From the NCBI RefSeq assembly GCF_020881035.1, contig NZ_JAJITC010000010.1, forward strand, positions 124,001 to 188,000: a DNA stretch of 64,000 nt, given 5' to 3'. The translations under genes were made by a program, and so were the position numbers. This document shows, piece by piece, positions 43,324 to 51,529 of this stretch. The stretch comes from Paraburkholderia translucens (GTDB lineage Bacteria; Pseudomonadota; Gammaproteobacteria; Burkholderiales; Burkholderiaceae). The notes below the pieces were generated by a model. It was not told where the DNA came from and made no database searches. It was given only the letters and a program-made list of their open reading frames with translations. Each line of letters opens with the position of its first letter. Within the stretch, counting starts at the first letter, position 1.

Positions 43324-44916
43324 ATGGACAAGCGAATGTCGCTGATTGCGGCGTATATCGCACTCGGCTGCGCTGCAACGGTGCTGCCGGTCCTGGTCAG
43401 CGTCTATGTCGCGAACGAACACGTTGCACGCCGCGAGCAGGCGGACTTGCGGGCATATGCGGCGAAAGCCGTGATTCGAACCGACCTCGTCACGTATCAG
43501 GCCCGTGCGGCGATTGCGGAACTGCGAGCCGAGCACGCGGAGCCGTGTTCGCCGGAATATCTGCAACGAGCTGCCCGCGTGATTTTCAACCATCTCTACG
43601 TTCGGGATGCGGGCGCGATAGGCGACGGGCGCTATCTGTGCTCGCCGCTGTTCGGCGACGTTCGCACCCAGGATGTGGTTTTGCCGCCGCCGCGCTGGCG
43701 AAGCAGCGACGGCTACCAGGTCTGGTTCAAGCAAAAGAATCCGCTCAGCGACGTGCGCGAGGATATCCAGGTTGCGCGCGACGGCGAGTATGTGTCGATC
43801 GATCCGCAGTCATTCGTCGATATCATCGATCCCGCGGGAAGGCCGATCGCCACGATCAACACCGACCTGAACCTGATCATCGCGCTATCGGCGGGTGCGG
43901 ATGCAGAAGACATGCTCAATGCCTGGAAGCGGGCAGGGCGCATCGACAGCAGTGAATGGAACTACGCGGTGGCGCATTCGTCGACGCGTTCCCTCGGCGT
44001 CGTCGTCAAGGGCCGGCGCACCAGCCTGCTCAGAGACTGGCCCGGCCTGCTGACGATGTGGCTTTCGATGGGCGTCGCCTTGGGCGCCGCGCTCGGCTGG
44101 TTAGCATTCAAACTGATCTCGCGGCAGGTGTCGTTCCAGGCCTCGCTCGAATGGGCGATCTCGCGCAAAGCGATCGACGTCGTGTACCAACCGATCGTGA
44201 GTCTCGCGACGAACGAATGCGTCGGCGTCGAAGCGCTCGCCAGATGGACTCTGAACGGGCGCGAGATCTCTCCGGACATTTTCGTTGCGCTGGCCGAGCA
44301 GCATGGCCTGATCCAGTCATTGACCGACCTCGTGCTGGATAAAGCGCTCGACGATCTGACGGAGCTGCTGCGTTCGCAGCCGTCGTTCTACGTGTCGGTC
44401 AACGTGAGCGGGGACGATCTGTGCACGCCGCGCTTTCTGAACCTCGTCACCGCAAAACTCGCCGGAATCGGTATCCGTGCCGCCCAGATCAGGATCGAGG
44501 CGACCGAGCGCAGCTTCCTGAACGCCGATGTGACCCGGCAGACGATAGCGGCCTTCAGAAGCGCAGGCCACCCGATCTATATCGACGATTTCGGCACCGG
44601 CTATTCGAGCCTCGCCTATTTGCACACCTTCATGATCGACGTTCTGAAGATCGACAAATCGTTCGTCGACACCATTGGACAGGATGCGGCTTCGAGCATC
44701 GTCGCGCCGCATATCATCGACATGGCGCACGAATTGGGCGTGGAGATCGTTGCGGAAGGGATCGAGCGTACCGAGCAGGTCGAGTATCTCGTGGGCCGAG
44801 GCGTCCAGTACGGACAGGGCTGGCTGTTCGCGAAGCCCATGCGTCGCGAGGAACTGGTCGCATGGCTCGAAGCGCGCCGCGCGTCGCACGCGCCGGCGCA
44901 GCCCGCGATCCAGTAA
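43324..44916 (+). CDS. CSS-domain EAL cyclic-di-GMP phosphodiesterase
   Basis: A 530-residue membrane protein: an N-terminal helix (MSLIAAYIALGCAATVLPVL), a periplasmic CSS-type domain with the expected cysteines (EPCSPEYL, RYLCSPLFG), a second helix (about 230-255), then an intact EAL domain: VGVEALARWTL, NVSGDDL, RIEATERS, DDFGTGYSSLAYL, KIDKSFVD and VAEGIE. CSS-EAL proteins are redox-responsive phosphodiesterases in which a periplasmic disulfide controls c-di-GMP hydrolysis. Monocistronic. Confidence 0.9.
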   Translation: MDKRMSLIAAYIALGCAATVLPVLVSVYVANEHVARREQADLRAYAAKAVIRTDLVTYQARAAIAELRAEHAEPCSPEYLQRAARVIFNHLYVRDAGAIGDGRYLCSPLFGDVRTQDVVLPPPRWRSSDGYQVWFKQKNPLSDVREDIQVARDGEYVSIDPQSFVDIIDPAGRPIATINTDLNLIIALSAGADAEDMLNAWKRAGRIDSSEWNYAVAHSSTRSLGVVVKGRRTSLLRDWPGLLTMWLSMGVALGAALGWLAFKLISRQVSFQASLEWAISRKAIDVVYQPIVSLATNECVGVEALARWTLNGREISPDIFVALAEQHGLIQSLTDLVLDKALDDLTELLRSQPSFYVSVNVSGDDLCTPRFLNLVTAKLAGIGIRAAQIRIEATERSFLNADVTRQTIAAFRSAGHPIYIDDFGTGYSSLAYLHTFMIDVLKIDKSFVDTIGQDAASSIVAPHIIDMAHELGVEIVAEGIERTEQVEYLVGRGVQYGQGWLFAKPMRREELVAWLEARRASHAPAQPAIQ

Positions 44917-44951
44917 CGCGCACCGGCAGCGCCAGGTGCGCGGCGAGGCAA

Positions 44952-45533
44952 TTACTGCTTGATGCCTTCGGCCTGGATATTCAGCGTGGTCTTCATGTTG
45001 AAGCCGTACGCCTTGCCGAAGTCGATGCCGAAATCGTCGCGATTGAACGTCGCGGTCGATTCGGTGCCGCACACTTCGCGCTTGAGCATCGGGTGCTGGA
45101 TGCACTTGAACGATTCGATCTTCAGGTTGACCGGCTTCGTGACGCCGTGCATCGTCAGCGTGCCGATCACTTCGACCGGCTTGTCGCCTTCGAAGCGGAT
45201 CTGCGTGCCCTTGTAGACTGCGGTGGGGTACTTCGCGGTGTCGAAGAACTTGTCGCCGACCAGTTCCTCGTCGAGCTTGTCGTTGCCGATGCCGACCGAG
45301 CTCAGGTCGATCGTCGCGTCGACCGTGCCGGTCTTCGCCGCGCGATCGAGCACGACCGTGCCGCTGGCTTTCTTGAACTTGCCGCGCCAGATCGACAGGC
45401 CGCCGAAGTGGTCGGTTTCGAAGCTCGGCGACGTGTGCGTCGGATCGAGCTGGTAGGTTTCGGCGGCAGCCATCGCGTTGAACGACATTGCAGCGGCGAG
45501 CGCGCCGGCGGCGAGCAGGAAGGATTTCTTCAA
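44952..45533 (-). CDS. YceI-family periplasmic protein
   Basis: A 193-residue protein with a signal peptide (MKKSFLLAAGALAAAMSFNAMA) and a YceI lipocalin-like barrel: YQLDPTHTSPSFETDHFGGL, FDTAKYPTAVYKGT, GTLTMHGVTKPVNLK and NRDDFGIDFG. YceI barrels bind long polyisoprenoids or ubiquinone-like lipids. Last gene of a three-gene minus-strand operon with another YceI and a cytochrome b561, a recurring combination suggesting a shared role in periplasmic quinone handling. Confidence 0.9.
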   Translation of the reverse strand: MKKSFLLAAGALAAAMSFNAMAAAETYQLDPTHTSPSFETDHFGGLSIWRGKFKKASGTVVLDRAAKTGTVDATIDLSSVGIGNDKLDEELVGDKFFDTAKYPTAVYKGTQIRFEGDKPVEVIGTLTMHGVTKPVNLKIESFKCIQHPMLKREVCGTESTATFNRDDFGIDFGKAYGFNMKTTLNIQAEGIKQ

Positions 45534-45581
45534 GGTGGACTCCAGTGGTCGAAGGATGATGCGGTGCCGCGGCGTTGTAGG

Positions 45582-46157
45582 TTATTTCTTCGCCGCGACC
45601 AGATGAAATTTGATGACGACTTCGTCGGCAACCACCGACGTGTCTTTCCATTCGCCGGTGCCGACGTCGAACTGCGTGCGCTTGATCGGCAGCGAGCCGT
45701 CGAAGGTTTGCGTAGCGCCCTGGCCGGCGATCGAGACCGGCACGACGACCGTTTGCGATTTGCCCTTGATCGTCAGCTTGCCGGTCACCTTGTACTGGTT
45801 GCCGCCGGCCGGCGCGATCGAGCTCGATACGAAGGTCGCGCTCGGGAAGGCGCCGCTGTCGAACCATTCCTTGCCTTGCGCCTGCTTGTTGTAGTCGTCG
45901 GCGCCGAGGTCATAGCTCGCGGTGTCGATCGAAACGCTCGCGTTACCGGCGGCCGGCTTCGCCGGATCGAAATTCAGTTGCGCGGAGAACTTCCTGAACT
46001 TGCCGTCGACGGGCACGTTCATCTGTTTGGTCGTGGCGATGACGCTGCTCTTCGCGAGGTCGACATCGGCGTGCGCGACGTTCGCGCCGAACAGCGCAAG
46101 CGCCGTGAAAGAGGCGAGCGTCACGCGACGAGCGGAGTGATAAATGGGTGTCTTCAT
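45582..46157 (-). CDS. YceI-family periplasmic protein, second copy
   Basis: A 191-residue, signal-peptide-bearing YceI protein (MKTPIYHSARRVTLASFTAL, then ALFGANVAHA). Barrel features are MNVPVDGKFRKFSAQLNFDP, WFDSGAFPSATFVSS, KLTIKGKSQTVVVPV and RTQFDVGTGEW. It shares little sequence with its neighbour beyond the fold, so this is not a recent duplication. Start taken at ATG 46157 because it gives a regular signal peptide; in-frame ATGs at 46169 and 46235 are possible. 48 bases before the next YceI gene. Confidence 0.88.
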   Translation of the reverse strand: MKTPIYHSARRVTLASFTALALFGANVAHADVDLAKSSVIATTKQMNVPVDGKFRKFSAQLNFDPAKPAAGNASVSIDTASYDLGADDYNKQAQGKEWFDSGAFPSATFVSSSIAPAGGNQYKVTGKLTIKGKSQTVVVPVSIAGQGATQTFDGSLPIKRTQFDVGTGEWKDTSVVADEVVIKFHLVAAKK

Positions 46158-46280
46158 GATGGTACGCATCCTATCCGAGCCGCGCGGTCTGATTGCACAC
46201 CGCGAGGAATTTGATTGCCAACAACTTGTAGCCAATCGACGAGGTCATGGCTTTCGTCATGCCGTCATCCCGTCATGCCG

Positions 46281-46844
46281 TTATGCACGGCTCTTCAAAA
46301 ACGGCATCATGCGCGCGAGCAATCCGTCGCGATCGACGAACTGATGCTTGAGCGCCGCGAGGACGTGCATGATCACGAGCGCGAGCAGCGTGTAATTGAG
46401 CAGCACATGGACCGTGCGCAGCGTGGCCTTCAGCGCCGGATCGGGACCGATGAACGTCGGCAGCGGCACGATGCCCAGATACACGACCTGAATGCCTGCC
46501 GCCGAGCTATAGAAGTAGCCGGACAGCGGAATCGCGAGCATCAGCAGATACAGCAGGCCATGCACCAGATGCGCGGCGGCCTTCTGCCACGCGGGCGTCG
46601 CGGCATCGAGCGCGGGCGCGCGGTGCGTCGCGCGCCACAGCACGCGCAGCAGCGCGAGCGCGAATACGGTCACGCCGATCCACTTGTGCCACGAGAAGTA
46701 CCTGAGCTTCGTCGGCGTGAAGCCGGGGATATCAGTCATGATCCAGCCGATATAGAAGCCGCAGATCATCAGTGCCGCAATCAGCCAGTGCAGGGCGATC
46801 GCCGCGCCGTGATAGCGCGCGGGAGCGGAAGCATGTATTTGCAT
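46281..46844 (-). CDS. Cytochrome b561 family protein
   Basis: A 187-residue inner-membrane di-heme cytochrome b with four helices. Candidate heme ligands are His in AIALHWLIAALM, in YFSWHKWIGVTVF, in LVHGLLYLLM and in TVHVLLNYTLLALVIMHVLA. It ends with QFVDRDGLLARMMPF, the classic bacterial b561 tail. It moves electrons between quinol and a periplasmic partner. First gene of the b561/YceI/YceI operon. Confidence 0.92.
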   Translation of the reverse strand: MQIHASAPARYHGAAIALHWLIAALMICGFYIGWIMTDIPGFTPTKLRYFSWHKWIGVTVFALALLRVLWRATHRAPALDAATPAWQKAAAHLVHGLLYLLMLAIPLSGYFYSSAAGIQVVYLGIVPLPTFIGPDPALKATLRTVHVLLNYTLLALVIMHVLAALKHQFVDRDGLLARMMPFLKSRA

Positions 46845-47023
46845 TGTGTTCTATCCGTTGCTCGCGAGAAGCCGCGTGTGAATGCGGATGGTAGGGATGA
46901 CAACTGAAACTGAATAGGCGGGTGGCTCGGAACAGATTGTTGTCGCGTTGACGTTAATTGTGTTGAAAGACTTGCGCGGTGAACGGTACCCGCGTGAAGG
47001 CACGCCGAGTGTAACGGGCCGGT

Positions 47024-47059
47024 CGCTGTGGTAACCGCTGTGGTAACCGCTGTGGTAAC
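47024..47059. repeat. Three tandem copies of a 12-base repeat
   Basis: CGCTGTGGTAAC occurs three times head to tail, without mismatch, 70 bases before the ArsB-like gene and inside the divergent promoter region shared with cytochrome b561. Confidence 0.85.
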
Positions 47060-47129
47060 TTGTGGCCGCGCACAACCGGCTCGCGCGCTTTGCGCGGCCA
47101 CCGACATTATCATTATCCGGGCCTAAGCT

Positions 47130-48380
47130 GTGAATTCCGTTTTTCTTTCCTGGGGCATTGCCGCGCTCGCCACGGCTGGCGTCATCACGCGGCCGTTCAA
47201 ATGGCCCGAAGCCGTGTGGGCCGTCACCGGCGCGGTGCTGCTCGTCGCGCTCGGCCTGTTGCCGTTGCATCTCGCGATCGAAGCGATCGGCAAGGGCAGC
47301 GACGTCTATCTGTTCCTGTTCGGCATGATGCTGCTATCCGAAGTCGGGCGCCGTGAGGGGCTGTTCGACTGGGTCGCGGTGCTCGCGGTCAATCATGCGC
47401 GCAGTTCGCCACGCAAGCTGTTCGTGCTCGTGTATCTGGTCGGCGTGGTGATCACCGCGTTTCTTTCCAACGACGCAACCGCCGTGGTGCTGACACCCGC
47501 CGTGTTCGCGGCGGCGAAGAAAGCGAAAACGCCGCCGCTGCCGCTGCTGTTCGTCTGCGCGTTCGTCGCCAATGCGGCGAGCTTCGTGCTGCCGATTTCG
47601 AATCCGGCCAACATCGTGCTGTACGGCAATCACACGCCGCCGCTCGGACCGTGGATGCTGCGCTTCACGCTGCCGTCGGTGCTGTCGATCGCCGCGACCT
47701 TCGTGATGCTGCGCTGGACGCAACGCGAGGCGCTGGCGGGCGTCTGCGAGGCGAATCTCGAGGCGGTCGAGCTGTCGGAGAGCGGGCGCGTCGCGCTCGC
47801 GGGCATCACGGTAACGGCCGGCGCGTTGCTGACGGTCTCCGCCCGCCACATCCAGCTCGGCTTGCCGACCGCGATCCTCAGCACGTTGACCGCGGTCGTC
47901 GTGCTGCTCAAGGAGCGCAAATCGCCGCTGCCGATGATTCGCGAAATCTCGTGGAACGTGTTTCCACTCGTCGCCGGGCTGTTCGTGCTGGTCGAGATGC
48001 TCGATCACACCGGCGTGATCGGCACGTTCGCGGGCGCGTTGCGGCGCGCGACCGAACACAACGAAATGACCGCGGCCGGGTGGGCCGGCGCGAGCGTCGC
48101 GTTCCTCAGCAATCTGATCAACAACCTGCCGGCCGGGCTGATCGCGAGGTCGACCGTCATGCAGGCGCAGAGCCCCGAGCGCGTGATCGACGCGCTGCTG
48201 ATCGGCGTCGACCTCGGGCCGAACCTGTCGATCACCGGCTCGCTCGCGACGATCCTGTGGCTCAACGCAATTCGCCGCGAAGGTGAAGACGTCGGCTTCA
48301 TGAAGTTCCTGAAGGTCGGCGTGCTGGTCATGGTGCCCGCGCTCGTGCTGGCGCTTGGGGCACGGATTCTGACGGGCTGA
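47130..48380 (+). CDS. ArsB-type arsenite/anion permease
   Basis: A 416-residue inner-membrane carrier of the ArsB/NhaD (ion transporter) superfamily, about 11 helices. It has FLSNDATAVVLTPAVFAAA and, in the other half, FLSNLINNLPAGLIARST and GVDLGPNLSITGSLATILWL. These symmetric FLSN-D/N and GxNLxxxGS elements are typical ArsB. No arsR or arsC is adjacent, so arsenite export is a family-level guess. Starts at GTG 47130 with no strong ribosome site. Confidence 0.82.
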   Translation: MNSVFLSWGIAALATAGVITRPFKWPEAVWAVTGAVLLVALGLLPLHLAIEAIGKGSDVYLFLFGMMLLSEVGRREGLFDWVAVLAVNHARSSPRKLFVLVYLVGVVITAFLSNDATAVVLTPAVFAAAKKAKTPPLPLLFVCAFVANAASFVLPISNPANIVLYGNHTPPLGPWMLRFTLPSVLSIAATFVMLRWTQREALAGVCEANLEAVELSESGRVALAGITVTAGALLTVSARHIQLGLPTAILSTLTAVVVLLKERKSPLPMIREISWNVFPLVAGLFVLVEMLDHTGVIGTFAGALRRATEHNEMTAAGWAGASVAFLSNLINNLPAGLIARSTVMQAQSPERVIDALLIGVDLGPNLSITGSLATILWLNAIRREGEDVGFMKFLKVGVLVMVPALVLALGARILTG

Positions 48381-48651
48381 GCGGAATGGGCGCGCGCACC
48401 CCGAAAACACAGTAAGCTCTGCTCCAAGCCGCCTATATGTAGTCGGTATCAGCCGCAACGGCGCAAAGTGAAAGCGCAAACTCATTTCATTCGATGTCAC
48501 GCCGCAGCGGCGCGCTCGGCGGCGTGACATCACCCGACATGATTTCTGAATTGCGATCGCGCGGCGTCTGACCAAGAATTCGCCCTGTCATCGAAACGGA
48601 TCGCGGCACCCAGCCAGGCGACGCTCGATGATTCAAGCGAAGGAGTCAGTC

Positions 48652-48945
48652 ATGAAAAAGTTGCTCGCCACCATGCTGCTGTGCTGTGCGTCCACCGTCG
48701 CATTCGCTCAGGCCGCCGCGCCGCAAGGTGTCGGCCAGCAGCGCATGGAGCGCATGGAGCAGCAGTTGCAAACGCGCTTTGCAAACGCGAACATCACGCA
48801 CGACGGCAAGCTCACCCGCGAGCAGGCCGTGGCCGGCATGCCGATGGTCGCGCGTCATTTCGACGAGATCGACACGCAGAAGGCCGGCTACATCACGCTG
48901 TCGCAGATCGAGGCGTTCATGCAGGAACGCGCCGCGGCGCGCTGA
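48652..48945 (+). CDS. Small secreted EF-hand protein
   Basis: A 97-residue protein with a signal peptide (MKKLLATMLLCCASTVAFAQ) and two EF-hand-like helices and loops. The first loop is NITHDGKLTRE (47-57, Asp51-Gly52 kept, Asp at position 1 replaced by Asn), the second DTQKAGYITLSQ (74-85, one acidic ligand). Calcium binding is therefore plausible but weakened. GAAGGAG ribosome region before the ATG. It lies 27 bases upstream of a two-component pair, suggesting a joint role. Confidence 0.75.
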   Translation: MKKLLATMLLCCASTVAFAQAAAPQGVGQQRMERMEQQLQTRFANANITHDGKLTREQAVAGMPMVARHFDEIDTQKAGYITLSQIEAFMQERAAAR

Positions 48946-48972
48946 GCGGCGCGGATATCGAGGAGCTTTCGC

Positions 48973-49686
48973 ATGGAACGCGCCCCCAGGATCATCGTGC
49001 TCGACGACGAAGCCGAGTTGCGCAACATGCTGCTGCGCTTTCTGCGCGGTCATGGCTTCGACATGCGCGCGGCCGAGGACAGCAAGCGTCTCTATCGCTA
49101 TCTGGAGCGCGAGCCGTTCGATCTGCTGATACTCGATCTGATGATCGGCGAAGAAGATGGCCTCGAAATCTGCGCGAAGCTGCGCGCGCAAGGACATACC
49201 TTGCCGATCCTGATGCTGACCGCGAAGGGCGATCCGCTCGATCGCGTGGCCGGCCTCGAAACTGGCGCCGACGACTACCTGGCGAAGCCGTTCCTGCCAC
49301 GCGAGCTGGTGGCGCGGATCAATGCGCTGCTACGCCGCCAGAAGATGGCCGCGGGCGACGTCACGGTGACCTCGCAGCGCGTACGTTTCGGCGGCTTCAC
49401 GCTCGACGTCGGCAAGCAGGAGCTGTCGCGCGCGGGCGAGCCGCTCGAGATTCATTCGGCGCAGATGCTGCTGCTGGTCGCGCTCGCGTCGTCGCCGAAT
49501 CGCGCGGTGAGCCGCGACAACCTGCTCGCGCGTGCGCGGGGCCGCGACCACGATGCGCTCGATCGCAGCATCGACGTGCAGGTGCTGCGGCTGCGGCAGA
49601 TCGTCGAGGACGATCCGTCGAAGCCGCGGTTCATTCGCACCGTGTGGGGCGTCGGCTATATGCTCGTCGCCGATGTCGAATCATGA
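48973..49686 (+). CDS. OmpR-family response regulator
   Basis: A 237-residue regulator. Receiver domain with acidic pair DDE (11-13), phospho-acceptor Asp55 in ILDLMIGEEDG, LTAKGD, and KPF lysine in DDYLAKPFLP; winged-helix effector domain ending VWGVGYMLV. OmpR-type by the linker and EIHSAQMLLLVALASSPNRA. It overlaps the kinase start by four bases (ATGA), and follows the EF-hand gene. Confidence 0.9.
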   Translation: MERAPRIIVLDDEAELRNMLLRFLRGHGFDMRAAEDSKRLYRYLEREPFDLLILDLMIGEEDGLEICAKLRAQGHTLPILMLTAKGDPLDRVAGLETGADDYLAKPFLPRELVARINALLRRQKMAAGDVTVTSQRVRFGGFTLDVGKQELSRAGEPLEIHSAQMLLLVALASSPNRAVSRDNLLARARGRDHDALDRSIDVQVLRLRQIVEDDPSKPRFIRTVWGVGYMLVADVES

Positions 49687-51056
49687 CGCGCACGCTGTCG
49701 CGCCTCCTCCTGCCGCGCACGCTGCTCGCGCGCAACATCGCGCTGTTGATCGCGCTCGTGATGCTGAGCCAGGTCTGTTCGATCGTCGTGCTGCTGCATT
49801 ACGTGCAGCGGCCACGCGTCGAGCGCGCGGCGGCCGTGTTCGCGACGTACGTGACCACGCTGGACGATCTGCTCGCCGCGACCCCGCCGGCGGTGCGTGC
49901 AGAGCTGACTGCGCGCCTCGATGCGCGCGAGCAGTTGCCGCCGCAAGCGTCCGGCGCACCGCCGCAAGATCTGTTGCATGCGTATCGCACCTATCAGCGT
50001 GACGTGTTTCTCGACAGCCTGCGCAAGCACCTGCCCGCCGACATGCCCGCGCGCTGGCAGACCGAGGGCGCGCAGCGGCTGTGGATTCGCATGCATGCGC
50101 CGGCTGCCGGCTCAGATGGGCCGGCGGTATCGACGCACCTCGCGCCCTACTGGATCGCGCTGCCGGTTCCCGAGGACGCGCAGGGCAGCGGCCTCGAAGC
50201 GGCGATCTTTCTGTCGCTGGGTCTCGGCGTGCTCGCGGCGCTCGCCGGCTATGCGATCCAGCTGCATCTGAACGAGCCGTTGCGTGAGCTCACGCAAGCG
50301 GCGCGCCGCGTGAGCGCCGGCGACATGCCGGCGCCGCTGCCGACCGACGGCCCTGCCGAAATCGCCGCGGTGGGCAGCGCTTTCAATCAGATGACGCGCG
50401 CATTACAGGAAGCCGAGTCGACACGCGCACTGATGCTCGCGGGCATCTCGCACGACATCCGCACGCCGCTGACGAAGCTGCGCCTGTCGATGGCGATGGC
50501 CATGCCGCAGGGGGCCGACAGCAGTTTCGTGATCGCCGCCGAATCGTATCTCGATCAGATCGAGACGATCCTTCAGCAGTTCATGGATTACGCGGGCAGC
50601 GGCGAGCGCGAGGAGGCGCAGCCGGGCGATCTGAACGCGCTGATCGAACGGCTCGCGGGCGATTTCGCGGGGCTCGGGCACGAGTTCGAACTGTCGCTGG
50701 GCAGCTTGCCGGCCATCCGCTATCGGCCGATCAGCATGATGCGGATGTTGATGAACCTGATGCAGAACGCGATCGTCTACGGCGGCACCGGGCTTGCGGT
50801 GCGCACGTGGGCGACGCGAGACACGGTGACGGTCGCGGTGTGCGATCGCGGGAAAGGATTGACGGCAGAGGAACTGGAAAAGCTGAAAGCGCCATTCCAG
50901 CGCGGCCGCAATGCGCGTGCGCACAGCGGCGGAACGGGCTTGGGGCTGTCGATCGTCGAGCGGATCGCGCGACAGCACGGCGGCGGCCTGCAGTTTCATG
51001 CGCGCGACGGCGGCGGTCTCGAAGCGTGGATCGTATTGCCGGTCAAGGCGGCATAA
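49683..51056 (+). CDS. EnvZ-like sensor histidine kinase
   Basis: A 457-residue membrane kinase. It has an N-terminal helix (NIALLIALVMLSQVCSIVVL), a ~150-residue periplasmic loop, a second helix (AAIFLSLGLGVLAALAGYAI), HAMP, the EnvZ-type H-box LAGISHDIRTPLTKLRL (His257), N-box MNLMQNAIVYG, and GGTGLGLSIVERIARQHGG. Partner of the regulator encoded just before it. The signal is unknown; the neighbouring EF-hand protein suggests calcium or the envelope. Confidence 0.9.
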   Translation: MTRTLSRLLLPRTLLARNIALLIALVMLSQVCSIVVLLHYVQRPRVERAAAVFATYVTTLDDLLAATPPAVRAELTARLDAREQLPPQASGAPPQDLLHAYRTYQRDVFLDSLRKHLPADMPARWQTEGAQRLWIRMHAPAAGSDGPAVSTHLAPYWIALPVPEDAQGSGLEAAIFLSLGLGVLAALAGYAIQLHLNEPLRELTQAARRVSAGDMPAPLPTDGPAEIAAVGSAFNQMTRALQEAESTRALMLAGISHDIRTPLTKLRLSMAMAMPQGADSSFVIAAESYLDQIETILQQFMDYAGSGEREEAQPGDLNALIERLAGDFAGLGHEFELSLGSLPAIRYRPISMMRMLMNLMQNAIVYGGTGLAVRTWATRDTVTVAVCDRGKGLTAEELEKLKAPFQRGRNARAHSGGTGLGLSIVERIARQHGGGLQFHARDGGGLEAWIVLPVKAA

Positions 51057-51092
51057 GCGCATAACCGTATCAGGGCACGGTGTTCTTACCGC

Positions 51093-51359
51093 TCACTTCC
51101 GATCGAGCCACGCGTCGAGTCCGACGCGAAATGCAACGCCCGCGATCACCGGCACCGTCAGCATCAGGATGATGCCGAAGTTGGGGATCTCGTCGCCGTA
51201 CATGTAGGCGTTGTACAGCACGACGCCCGACACAATCGCGAACGTCACGACGCCAACGGCGACCATCAGGAGATTGCGCACGGAGAGGGACAGCGTCTTG
51301 CGCTTCGCCTTGTGGGCCGTGTCGTGAGCGCCGGGGGCTTCGTCGTGTTGGGCAGGCAT
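51093..51359 (-). CDS. Small two-helix membrane protein of unknown function
   Basis: An 88-residue protein with a hydrophilic, His/Lys-containing N-terminus (MPAQHDEAPGAHDTAHKAKR), two predicted membrane helices (LLMVAVGVVTFAIVSGVVLY and FGIILMLTVPVIAGVAFRVG), and a short basic end. Start at ATG 51357-51359; a longer frame from 51500 adds low-complexity residues. It stands alone between the kinase and the cellulose operon. I do not recognise the family. Confidence 0.55.
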   Translation of the reverse strand: MPAQHDEAPGAHDTAHKAKRKTLSLSVRNLLMVAVGVVTFAIVSGVVLYNAYMYGDEIPNFGIILMLTVPVIAGVAFRVGLDAWLDRK

Positions 51360-51529
51360 GATGGTTCTCGTGGCAAATGATCCGGCATCGGAAGCGGTCG
51401 TGCTGGACGACGCGACCGGCATCATACCCGCACCCGCGCGGCTCATGGAGGTCGAGCCGCGCCGTTGCGGGCACCGATCCTTAACGACAATATAAGCCAT
51501 TCCAGGCGGCTATTTCAGGCCTCGGTCCA

